Source: JAICIG01 sp035532215 (GTDB lineage Bacteria; Planctomycetota; Planctomycetia; Pirellulales; JAICIG01). Taken from it: 51,007 nt of DNA. Within the stretch, counting starts at the first letter, position 1. The number at the start of each line of letters is the position of its first letter. The notes under the pieces were generated by a model. The model saw only the letters and a program-made list of their open reading frames with translations. It was not told the DNA's origin and did not search any database. A program made the position numbers and the translations under genes. Positions 40,571 through 48,140 of this stretch are shown here, piece after piece. Where the stretch lies: positions 1 to 51,007 of the forward strand of contig DATKRK010000425.1 of assembly GCA_035532215.1 (NCBI GenBank), read 5' to 3'.

Positions 40571-42091
40571 TCAAGCCGTCGCGACGACCTGCTGGCTCCG
40601 CGCCAACTTGTGCGCGGCCATGCCGCGGATTTCTTCGACCGTTTCCAAACCGAACTTGCGGCGCACCAGTTCCAAATAGTCGGGATTCTGAAAATACCGC
40701 TGAAACGCCTCGTCGCGGAACTGCAACACCTCGTCGGCCGACAAATGCCTGGTCGGCAAGGGCTGCGAATCGATCGAGTGCTGCGAATAGCCCGACCACG
40801 ACGCGGGCAACGGCCAGCCGGCCGCGAGCGCCGCCTGATACAGCGGCGAGCCGGGATAGGCCATCGTCGAGTAAAAATTGGCGAACTCGCAGTTCAATTC
40901 CAGGGCCAAATCGAGCGTGGCCTGCATGCTAGCACGGTCGTCTTCCGGCAATCCGAAGATGTAGTTGCCGATGACGTAAATCCCAGCCTCGCGCACCTTG
41001 CCCAAAGTCTCATGGATTTCGTCCTGGTCGAAGCGCTTCTCGACATCGGCGCGAACCTGGTCGCTGGCGGCTTCGATGCCGAAAGCCAGCCAGCGAAAGC
41101 CGGCCTGCCGCAGTTTGTCGAGCATTTCGCCTTTGACCGTATCGACGCGCGCGTAGGCCCAGAGATTCAAATCGTAGCCGCGTTGGATGATTCCGTCGCA
41201 AATGGCCGTCACGTGCTTGCGATTGAGCACGAACATTTCGTCGGCGATTTTGATGTTTCGCACGCCGTAACGATTGACGAGCACGTCGATCTCGGCCAGC
41301 ACGCGCTCGGGCGACCAATAGCGGTAGCTGTTCGCGCTCGGCGAGTAACCCGAAGCTTGTTCGCCCGAGCGGAACGGAGCCTGGATGCAGCAAAACGAGC
41401 AGCGATAGGGACAGCCGAGCGTAGTGTAGATCGCCGCGTAAGGCTGCCGCTCGAGACCGCCGAAGCAGTGCCAATTGTGGGCCCGATAGCGGTCCATCGG
41501 CAGCAGATTCCAGGCGCCCTCGGGGATTTCCTGATCGAGATCTTTCGCCAGCGGCGCTGCCGGGGTCGAAACCGCCCGATCACCGTCGCGATACCAGAGC
41601 CCGCGAACCTTATCCAGGTCTCGGCCGCCTGCTTTCAACGACGCGACCAGTTCGACCACGGTCTGCAAGCCTTCGCCCGAGGCGACGAAATCGGCGGCTT
41701 CCTCAGCCAATGTGCGCTCGGGCAAGGCGGCTACGTGGCCGCCAACGAGCAGCACGGGCAATGTGCCGTCCGCGGCTTTCAACGCCTCGCAGACGCGGCC
41801 CGCGGCAGGCATGATTTGGGTGGACGCCGAAGGTTGGTGTCCGTAGACGACGACCGCGGTCAGCACGGGGGCAAGCTGCCGCACTTGCTCTGCCGTTTCC
41901 TCGGCCGACAGGCCCAGCGCCTCGGCATCGACGATTTCGACCGACAATCCGCGCCGCTCGGCAAACGACGCGATCAGGCCCGCCCAGACCGGGTTTTCGA
42001 TCGCCGCCAGCCGGACGCCGAGGCTTTGATACACCTGCGCGCGATTCGCCGGATTGACGAGCACGAGATCGAGTTGTTGCTTGCGCGGCAT
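40571..42091 (-). CDS. radical SAM protein with B12-binding-type domain
   Basis: This 506-residue protein joins an N-terminal cobalamin-binding-like Rossmann domain (about 5-150, LVLLVNPANR and LLVGGHVAALP segments) to a radical SAM barrel (about 215-430). The [4Fe-4S] ligands are Cys227, Cys231 and Cys234 (CPYRCSFC). A C-terminal helical part follows. The usual DxHxxG cobalamin motif is not evident, so B12 dependence is uncertain. BchE/P-methylase-type members methylate or rearrange unactivated carbon. Beside sugar-modifying enzymes it may alter the sugar or a lipid carrier. It is isolated by spacers of about 170 and 183 bp from its neighbours, the second rich in repeats. Confidence 0.85.
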   Translation of the reverse strand: MPRKQQLDLVLVNPANRAQVYQSLGVRLAAIENPVWAGLIASFAERRGLSVEIVDAEALGLSAEETAEQVRQLAPVLTAVVVYGHQPSASTQIMPAAGRVCEALKAADGTLPVLLVGGHVAALPERTLAEEAADFVASGEGLQTVVELVASLKAGGRDLDKVRGLWYRDGDRAVSTPAAPLAKDLDQEIPEGAWNLLPMDRYRAHNWHCFGGLERQPYAAIYTTLGCPYRCSFCCIQAPFRSGEQASGYSPSANSYRYWSPERVLAEIDVLVNRYGVRNIKIADEMFVLNRKHVTAICDGIIQRGYDLNLWAYARVDTVKGEMLDKLRQAGFRWLAFGIEAASDQVRADVEKRFDQDEIHETLGKVREAGIYVIGNYIFGLPEDDRASMQATLDLALELNCEFANFYSTMAYPGSPLYQAALAAGWPLPASWSGYSQHSIDSQPLPTRHLSADEVLQFRDEAFQRYFQNPDYLELVRRKFGLETVEEIRGMAAHKLARSQQVVATA

Positions 42092-42117
42092 GGGAAAGTA
42101 GTAGAAGGGGAATTAAA

Positions 42118-42274
42118 GTAGTAGGCACACTCCGTGTGCCGTGACCGCCGTAAGATTCAAGCTCAACTTCCGCCTAGCGCTCTTTGCCCGAAGTCAACGC
42201 CCGAACGCGACGCGCTGCGGGCGGCAGAGTGTAACCTGAGTTCCGCTACGGCACACGGAGTGTGCCTGCTACTT
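42118..42274. repeat. inverted pair of GGCACACnCCGTGTGCC-type repeats
   Basis: 42118-42142 and 42248-42274 carry the GGCACAC core with GTAG(T)AG flanks in opposite orientation and belong to the family seen at 5760-5888. They flank about 105 bp of spacer between the radical SAM and 3-dehydratase genes. Confidence 0.8.
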
Positions 42275-43483
42275 TCAACCTGGCAGCGCGTTCAATCGCG
42301 CGCATAACTCCAAAATGCTCTCGGGTTGCAAATCCGGGTAATTGCCGATGTAAAACCCAAAAAAGTGAATGTGATCGACTCGCGGATACGCGAGCCAATC
42401 GTCGCGCCCCAAGTAGCGCCGCACGTAAGGCTGTCGCAGTTGATTGCCGCCGCCGGCCGTGCCGCGCCTGAATTCGACGCCAAGCGTGCGCAGCAGTTCG
42501 ACCGCCTGTTGGCACATCACCGGGTCGGGGTGCTTCAGTACGAGCGTCAAGGCGTAGTTGCAGCTTCCTTCCATGGCGAAGTCGGTTTGATACTTCGCTG
42601 GATCGAGATGCGCCAAAAACAGCGATAAGTTCCGCGTGCGAAGGTCGTTGTTCTGGTCCAGCCGCTTCAACTGGCTGCGGCCCAGCACGGCGTTGATCTC
42701 GGTGCTGCGGACATTGTAGCCGGGAAAGGCGAACAGGAACTCGGGATTCAGATCGGGGTGCTGCTCCCAATACCAGGCTTTCAGTTCGTCGCGGCTCAAC
42801 TCGCGAACCATGCCGTGCGAACGCAGCATGCGCAGCGTTTCGTAGAGACAATCGTCGTCGGTCGAAATCATGCCGCCTTCGATCGTCGTCAGGTGATGGG
42901 CGTAGTAGAAGGAAAAATTCGACATCAGCCCCAGCGTCCCCAGCTTGCGGCCCTGGAAGGTCGCGCCGTGCGATTCGCAAACGTCCTCAATCAGCGGGAT
43001 GTTGCGGGCCTGCAATTCCTTGAGCAGCCGTTCACTGAGCGCGTTGTAACCCATCACGTGGGTGATGAATACGGCTCGCGTCCGCGGCGTAAGCTTGGCC
43101 AGGGCCTGTTCGTTGTCCATGCCCAGGGTGCGCGGATCGATGTCGACGAACACCGGCTCCAACCGGTTGTGAATCACCGAGGCGATGTCCGAAACCCACG
43201 ACAAGGCCGGCACGATTACCTCGCCCTCGCCGTACAGCTCGCGCAACGCGGCCATTGTCAACAGGTTCGCCGAAGAACCGGAGTTGACGAACACGCTGTG
43301 GCGGACGCCCAGCCAGTCCGACCATTCGCGCTCGAAGGCCCGGACTTCGCTCGCTTGCGTGAGGATCGGGTCGTCCTGCCGCAGCAGTTCGATGACCGCG
43401 TCGAGATCGGCCCGCGAGATGTTGTTGCGCATCAGGGGCCAGTCGAGTTTCGCTTTGGCCGGGCTCAGCGTGGCGGGCGTCAT
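42275..43483 (-). CDS. PLP-dependent sugar 3-dehydratase, ColD/RfbH-like
   Basis: This 402-residue protein has the DegT/DnrJ/EryC1/StrS aminotransferase fold, with the phosphate/substrate blocks NSGSSANLLTM, VPALSWVSD, EDVCESHGATF and PGYNVRSTEI. At the position of the PLP-binding lysine it has His196 (FYYAHHLTTIEGG), as in ColD (GDP-4-keto-6-deoxy-D-mannose 3-dehydratase) and RfbH/E1. Those enzymes use PMP to remove the C3 hydroxyl rather than install an amine, giving 3-deoxy sugars. It therefore probably makes a 3-deoxy-4-keto sugar; substrate (GDP- or CDP-sugar) is unknown. RfbH's iron-sulfur cysteine set is not seen, which favours ColD. It starts at ATG 43483, overlapping the E1-beta stop by one base. 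Confidence 0.85.
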   Translation of the reverse strand: MTPATLSPAKAKLDWPLMRNNISRADLDAVIELLRQDDPILTQASEVRAFEREWSDWLGVRHSVFVNSGSSANLLTMAALRELYGEGEVIVPALSWVSDIASVIHNRLEPVFVDIDPRTLGMDNEQALAKLTPRTRAVFITHVMGYNALSERLLKELQARNIPLIEDVCESHGATFQGRKLGTLGLMSNFSFYYAHHLTTIEGGMISTDDDCLYETLRMLRSHGMVRELSRDELKAWYWEQHPDLNPEFLFAFPGYNVRSTEINAVLGRSQLKRLDQNNDLRTRNLSLFLAHLDPAKYQTDFAMEGSCNYALTLVLKHPDPVMCQQAVELLRTLGVEFRRGTAGGGNQLRQPYVRRYLGRDDWLAYPRVDHIHFFGFYIGNYPDLQPESILELCARLNALPG

Positions 43484-44583
43484 CAAAAGGGGCCTTTGAA
43501 TTCGAGGTCGCTCAGTTCGTCTCGTTCGGCGGGAAGCCAGCCCTGCGGGGCCCCGCGCACCAGGTCGTTGGCCGCGGCGGCGATCGTGCGCGCGTCAGGA
43601 TAAAACTCGGCTTCCAGGTTGGGGGCCGTCGGGCAAGTCGTCGGGGCGAAGCCCAGCCGACGCACGCGGATTGGGCAATCGCCCTGTAAACGCTCGATCG
43701 CCTGCGACACGATTTCGGCCCCGGCGCCGCAAGTCGTCCAACCGTTGTCGACCACGCATAGCCGGCTTGTCTTTCGCGCCGAGGCGACGATTGTTTCGAT
43801 ATCCAGCGGAGCGAGCCAGATCGGATCGATCACTTCGGCGCTGATGCCGATTTCTTCCAAATACCTTTGCGCCCGCAGGCATTCGAGTTGCATGTATGAA
43901 ATGCCGACCAGCGTGACATCGCTGCCCGCCACGGCGACGCGGGCCTTGCCGGGCGGCGTGGCGTACGGCGCTTCGGGGACGCGCCCGCGCTGGAAGTGCA
44001 GCAGGCGATGTTCGACGTACATCACTGGGTTGTCGTCGCGGACGGCCGCAATCAGACAGCCCTTGGCGTCATAGGGCGTTGTCGGGGCGACGACCTTCAG
44101 ACCCGGCACGTGCATGAAGAACGAATACAGCCCCTGCGAGTGTTGGGCGCCTTGCCCCCAACTCTTGCCGATCATCGACCGCACGACGATCGGCACGCAG
44201 ACTTGCCCGCCGTACATGTAATGGCTTTTGGCGGCCACGTTTACCAATTGGTTCATGGCCAGCATCAAGAAATCCATGCGGATGTGGACGTGGATCGGCC
44301 GCAAACCGGCCATCGCGGCGCCAATCGCCACGCCCGTCATGGCGTCCTCGGCCAGCGGCGTGCCAAAGACTCGCTCCGGCCCGTACTTTTCGACCAGCCC
44401 GCGCGTCGTGCCCTGGATCGCTTTCGGATCGTCGACGTCCAAGCCGAACAGCAGCACCGACGCATCTCGCTGCATTTCCTGGTCGGTCGCCTCGCGCACT
44501 GCGTCAACGTAGCTCAGGCGACGCTCGGAAGTTTGCAGCGCTGCTTGAGCGGCGCCTGAACGAGTTGCCAGCGCGGGTTGCAT
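43483..44583 (-). CDS. thiamine-diphosphate E1-beta subunit-like protein
   Basis: This 366-residue protein matches the beta subunit of pyruvate/2-oxoacid dehydrogenase E1. A pyrimidine-binding domain comes first (TPLAEDAMTGVAIGAAMAGLRP, with the conserved Glu79), then the potassium/interface segment, and a transketolase-C domain with VTLVGIS and GAGAEIVSQ. It pairs with the alpha subunit encoded 1 nt upstream to form an alpha2beta2 decarboxylase. No E2 acyltransferase or E3 gene is nearby, so the pair may transfer the two-carbon unit from pyruvate (or another 2-oxoacid) straight to a sugar carbonyl (inference). The C-terminal residues LSDLEFKGPF run to the overlap with the next gene. Confidence 0.87.
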   Translation of the reverse strand: MQPALATRSGAAQAALQTSERRLSYVDAVREATDQEMQRDASVLLFGLDVDDPKAIQGTTRGLVEKYGPERVFGTPLAEDAMTGVAIGAAMAGLRPIHVHIRMDFLMLAMNQLVNVAAKSHYMYGGQVCVPIVVRSMIGKSWGQGAQHSQGLYSFFMHVPGLKVVAPTTPYDAKGCLIAAVRDDNPVMYVEHRLLHFQRGRVPEAPYATPPGKARVAVAGSDVTLVGISYMQLECLRAQRYLEEIGISAEVIDPIWLAPLDIETIVASARKTSRLCVVDNGWTTCGAGAEIVSQAIERLQGDCPIRVRRLGFAPTTCPTAPNLEAEFYPDARTIAAAANDLVRGAPQGWLPAERDELSDLEFKGPF

Positions 44584-44584
44584 G

Positions 44585-45526
44585 TCAGCTCTCTTGGAAC
44601 ACGCCGGCCAGCGCGGACGCCCGCGGCGGCAAAGGGCTGGTTTCGGCGAAGGCGAAGGCCGTGACGATTTCGGCTTCGACTTCGGCTTCGATCTCGCGGC
44701 GCAGCCGAGGCTCGACCAGCGACGCAATCCGTCCGATCTGGTCGCCATCGATCCACGGCCGGGCTTCGTCCGCATTGCGGTAGCCGAGTTGAAAATCTTC
44801 GTTCGGCCCGACGTGCTCCTTCCAGCGATAAGTTTCGCATTCGAAGAAATACGGGCCTGGCAGGCCGGCTCGCAACGCCGCGACCGCGGCCGTCGTTCGC
44901 TCGTGCAGTCGCAAGGCGTCGTTGTTTTCGATCCGCTCGGCCTGCATGCCATAGGCGGCGGCCCGCTCGGCCAGGTTCGTGCTCGCCTGCCGCTGCGATT
45001 GCCGCGTGTGGATGGCATAGCCGTTGTTTTCGCACACGAAGATCATCGGCAAGCGCTTGAGCGCGGCGAAGTTCATGCTTTCGTGAAACACGCCTTCTTC
45101 CGTGGCGCCATCGCCGAAGAAGCTGGCCACGATCGCGCCGCTGCGCTTGATCTTCATCGCATAGGCGTAACCCACCGAGTTGGCAATGGTCGTGCCGACG
45201 ACCGCCGACGTTCCCATCACGCCGGCCGCCACGTCGATCAGGTGCATCGAGCCGCCCTTGCCGCCGGTGCAACCCGTGGCCTTGCCATACAGCTCGGCGA
45301 TCATCGCCATCAAGTCGCCCCCTTTGGCCAGGTACAGGGCGTGGCCGCGATAGGTCCCAAAGACGACGTCTTGCGGACCGAGCGCTTCGCAAACGGCGAC
45401 TGAAATGGCTTCCTGGCCGATGGAAAGATGGACCGGACTCTTGATTTTGTCCGTGGCGTAGACGTCGGCGATCTCTTCCTCGACCCGGCGGATGCGGTAG
45501 AGAGATCGGTAAAAACGAGCGTACAT
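44585..45526 (-). CDS. thiamine-diphosphate E1-alpha subunit-like protein
   Basis: This 313-residue protein is the alpha-type subunit of a 2-oxoacid dehydrogenase E1. It begins YRSLYRIRRVEEEI, then has the loop GGKGGSMH and the ThDP-binding motif GDG (138-140) with NN (167-168), 26 residues apart as expected. The His-rich phosphorylation-loop region and the C-terminal acidic helix are as in bacterial members. It is slightly shorter than usual pyruvate dehydrogenase alpha (about 320-380). The start is ATG 45526; a TTG further upstream is possible but less likely. Its place at the head of an operon with E1-beta and the ColD-like enzyme, and not with E2 or E3, suggests a role in sugar synthesis. 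Confidence 0.87.
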   Translation of the reverse strand: MYARFYRSLYRIRRVEEEIADVYATDKIKSPVHLSIGQEAISVAVCEALGPQDVVFGTYRGHALYLAKGGDLMAMIAELYGKATGCTGGKGGSMHLIDVAAGVMGTSAVVGTTIANSVGYAYAMKIKRSGAIVASFFGDGATEEGVFHESMNFAALKRLPMIFVCENNGYAIHTRQSQRQASTNLAERAAAYGMQAERIENNDALRLHERTTAAVAALRAGLPGPYFFECETYRWKEHVGPNEDFQLGYRNADEARPWIDGDQIGRIASLVEPRLRREIEAEVEAEIVTAFAFAETSPLPPRASALAGVFQES

Positions 45527-45917
45527 GAAGTCGAGCGGCCCTCCCTGGCGCGAAGCAGCGGCGGCGGTCCCAATCAAACCGCGCTTGCGGCCCGTAGGTC
45601 AGGCTTTCCAGCCTGACGCGCGTCAGGGTGGAAAGCCTGACCTACGGCGGGGCATGATAACCGGGCCATCGGAGCCGGCTCAAGAGCAGTTTCGGGGGTG
45701 GGCAGGCCCAACTTTGCGAGTTGTCAACGGCAAGCCGCCTTCGACCAAGTGCAAAAAGTTGAACTTTGCCGCTTCATGTCGCCACCCTAATTTGCCCATA
45801 TCGAGAAATGTGCTCTGGACCGCCCGGCTTGGGACCGGTAACCTTCCGCGACATCGGTATTGGGTCGAAGGCCAACGCGCAACAATTCTTCAGCGGAGCC
45901 TCAAGGAGCAGCGCCGT
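45527..45917. other. intergenic region with a palindromic repeat, no gene
   Basis: This 391-bp spacer separates the divergent E1-alpha and membrane glycosyltransferase genes and should contain both promoters. It has a large inverted repeat at 45594-45645. I find no convincing consensus promoter. Confidence 0.5.
45594..45645. repeat. large hairpin made of two inverted repeat copies
   Basis: Arms 45594-45617 and 45622-45645 match at 23 of 24 positions as reverse complements (GTAGGTCAGGCTTTCCA core). Each arm also contains its own GTCAGGCT/AGCCTGAC stem; the same family occurs at 3998-4021. Confidence 0.85.
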
Positions 45918-47708
45918 ATGGCGAACGATGCAGAGTCTTGGCGAAGAGCGGGCGCCCGCAAGTGCGTTTCCGCATTGCGGCCTGTTTTGCTGTGCGACCT
46001 GCTCGTCGTCGTACTGCTCGCATTTTGGGCTGGCTCCCGGCTCGACCTGATCGTCAATCATGGTTTGGTCGGAGGCGGCGGCGACGAGTCGCATCGCCTC
46101 GTATTCTCCTATCGGCTTTGTCATGACTTTTCAGGCCACATCTATTCTTATTTCTTCAATTGCACTTGGCCGGCTCTTCCCTATGTGCTTCAGACCGCAG
46201 TATTTCGCATCCTGCAAGGACTGGGACTCTCCGCCGATTATGGGACCGTGGCGATCAGCAGCTCTACATGCGCATACGTTTTTGCCGTGGCTCTGGCGTA
46301 CGCCGCTCTTTCCCTTCGCTTTCAGCGCGTGGCCGGATTGGTTGCCGCGGCCCTGCTGCTCAGTTTGCACGAAGCGACGACTCTGGCCGTCACGTCGATG
46401 GCTGAAAGCTATTGTATGTTCTTTCTTGCGTGGGCGTTTTTGTTCGCAGCGTTGCCGCAAGCGTCGCGCCGAAATGCAGCCTTGGCCGGCCTGTCTCTGA
46501 TGCTGGCGACGCAATGCCGCAGTGAAACGATTGTCTTGAGCGTCGTATTCGGGCTCTACTGCCTCCATCAGCGAGGATGGCTCGCAGGCGCCGCGTGCGT
46601 TTCAATTTCCATTTTCCCGTTCGTGTTGAAGGCGCTCGTCAATCGCGCAACGGGCTATTCCGGCATGAGCTACTTCAACCTCGCGAATTACGCCCGTTTT
46701 GAGAACGGCTGGCATGCCAACGCTTCGAAAGCGCTCGAGGCGTTGCGTCAATATGGAGAGCCAGAATTAGCGTTTGGCAGCCTCGCCGGGTTTGCGATTT
46801 TGGCCGCGCTCTGTGGGGCCGTCGCTTACCGAACCGTCAAGACGCGGTTTGCCGGCAGCGAGCCGGGATTTCGGTTGGCGTACTTCGCGCTCCTGGTTGG
46901 CGCCGCCGGCACGCTCAGCGTTTCCATCTTGTTGGCGATGACTTGCAGCGTCGTGCTGCCCTTTCCGCGATACTTCGTGACGTGCCATTTTCTCTGGGTG
47001 TTGCCGTTCGCCGTCGCCGTTTCGGCTCCCCTTTTTCGGCTCAGCTCTCTCTATGGCGACCGAGCAGCATATTGGCATGGTTTGCGCCAATCTCGGCTGC
47101 GCTGGTTGCGGCTTGCCGTTTCGCTGGCCTGCATCGTGGTCACGGCAGGCAGCTTGTATCGAGGCACCGAATGTTTTCGCACAACCGCCGTCTCGCTGTA
47201 CAAGGAACAGGGCGGTCGCATCCCGTCGCCCATTCTTTCGGCCAAGGAGTGGATGCAGAAGAATGGCAAGCAGGAGCACGTCTGCTTTGACAGTTTGATA
47301 TGGTGGGAAACGTTTCTGTTCTTCCACAACATGCGATTCGATGCAAAATCGACGCAGTTCATGGTGTACGACTATCCGCCCGTCGACTGGCATCAAGGGC
47401 GTCAGCCCGAACGTAATGAAAAGTTCACTGCCGCCATGCATCGCTACATCGAGTCTTATCAGCCCGAATTGATTGTCTTGGCGGGTCCGGAGTATCGACG
47501 GGCGTTGGAGAATATCAAGATGTTTTACGGATTCGACGAAAAGGCCAGTTACCTCCGCCCCTACCTTGAAGAACGGGAAGGCGGAGAACTGGAGTTGAAG
47601 GACAGCCCGTATTGGAAGCAAGACTCATCGCTTACCGTAACCTTGTGCCCCGCCTTCGAAAACGAGGCGGTTGCCATCTACCGGGCGAGCTACTCGTTCA
47701 GGCGTTAA
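45918..47708 (+). CDS. GT-C type polytopic membrane glycosyltransferase-like protein
   Basis: This 596-residue protein has a hydrophobic N-terminal helix (about 22-38), followed by a loop with the acidic pair Asp56-Glu57 (VGGGGDESHR), as in GT-C glycosyltransferases of the PMT/ArnT type. Some nine to ten more transmembrane helices follow to about residue 410, and then a soluble C-terminal domain of 180 residues (WMQKNGKQEHVCFDSLIWWETFLFF and later). It would transfer a sugar from a polyprenyl-phosphate donor at the outer face of the cytoplasmic membrane. The start ATG 45918 has AAGGAG 9 nt upstream. It may belong to the neighbouring glycan cluster, in the opposite direction. Exact family and substrate are unsure. 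Confidence 0.7.
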   Translation: MANDAESWRRAGARKCVSALRPVLLCDLLVVVLLAFWAGSRLDLIVNHGLVGGGGDESHRLVFSYRLCHDFSGHIYSYFFNCTWPALPYVLQTAVFRILQGLGLSADYGTVAISSSTCAYVFAVALAYAALSLRFQRVAGLVAAALLLSLHEATTLAVTSMAESYCMFFLAWAFLFAALPQASRRNAALAGLSLMLATQCRSETIVLSVVFGLYCLHQRGWLAGAACVSISIFPFVLKALVNRATGYSGMSYFNLANYARFENGWHANASKALEALRQYGEPELAFGSLAGFAILAALCGAVAYRTVKTRFAGSEPGFRLAYFALLVGAAGTLSVSILLAMTCSVVLPFPRYFVTCHFLWVLPFAVAVSAPLFRLSSLYGDRAAYWHGLRQSRLRWLRLAVSLACIVVTAGSLYRGTECFRTTAVSLYKEQGGRIPSPILSAKEWMQKNGKQEHVCFDSLIWWETFLFFHNMRFDAKSTQFMVYDYPPVDWHQGRQPERNEKFTAAMHRYIESYQPELIVLAGPEYRRALENIKMFYGFDEKASYLRPYLEEREGGELELKDSPYWKQDSSLTVTLCPAFENEAVAIYRASYSFRR

Positions 47709-48140
47709 GATGCAACGTTAAAGTCTTTGCTCGACTTCGCTGTCCCGCGCGTCCCGAACAAATCCTCGCAACGAAATGGTGGCGGGAAGCCTCTGCTTTT
47801 CCAGCGGTCGGAGACGGCCAGCGGCAACAGGCGGACGTTCGCGATATCTGCCCGCCGATGAGCTTCGAAAATCCTCATTCGGCGCTTGACAATCTTCGTA
47901 GCGTTGGCATAATGTCGTCGCATATGGGGCGTCGGCGGGCAACGAGGGAATGGTTCCCTCTTCTCTCTGGCGCAATTCAGCGTCGATTCAATGCGCGCAA
48001 GCGGCGATGATCGCTCTGTGCGCGAAGCGGCAAACGGATGGGTCGCGCCGGGCAATCGCTTCCGGCGGGCTCCTACGGTCGGGCGTCGTTTATTCGCCGA
48101 CGCCGTTGTCGCACCTACTTTTGCGTCAAGGAGCCATGCC
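47709..48140. other. promoter-containing intergenic region
   Basis: This 432-bp spacer precedes the secreted protease gene. It contains a sigma-70-like promoter (47886-47913), a short AGGGAA-TTCCCT stem around 47946-47960 and an AAGGAG ribosome site at 48128-48133. Short open frames here are not convincing genes. Confidence 0.55.
47886..47913 (+). promoter_or_regulatory. sigma-70-type promoter of the secreted protease gene
   Basis: A perfect TTGACA (47886-47891) is followed after 16 nt by CATAAT (47908-47913), five of six matches to TATAAT. The start codon lies about 220 bp downstream, giving a long leader. It is the best promoter match in the window. Confidence 0.6.

Noticed and set aside
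44584..45018. N-terminal extension of E1-beta inside the E1-alpha gene
   Set aside because: It is a shadow frame of E1-alpha; the true E1-beta begins at ATG 44583, right after the E1-alpha stop.
43483..45526. Standard pyruvate dehydrogenase E1 for central metabolism
   Set aside because: No E2 or E3 gene follows, and the genes are fused in an operon with a sugar 3-dehydratase, so I treat central metabolism as the less likely role.
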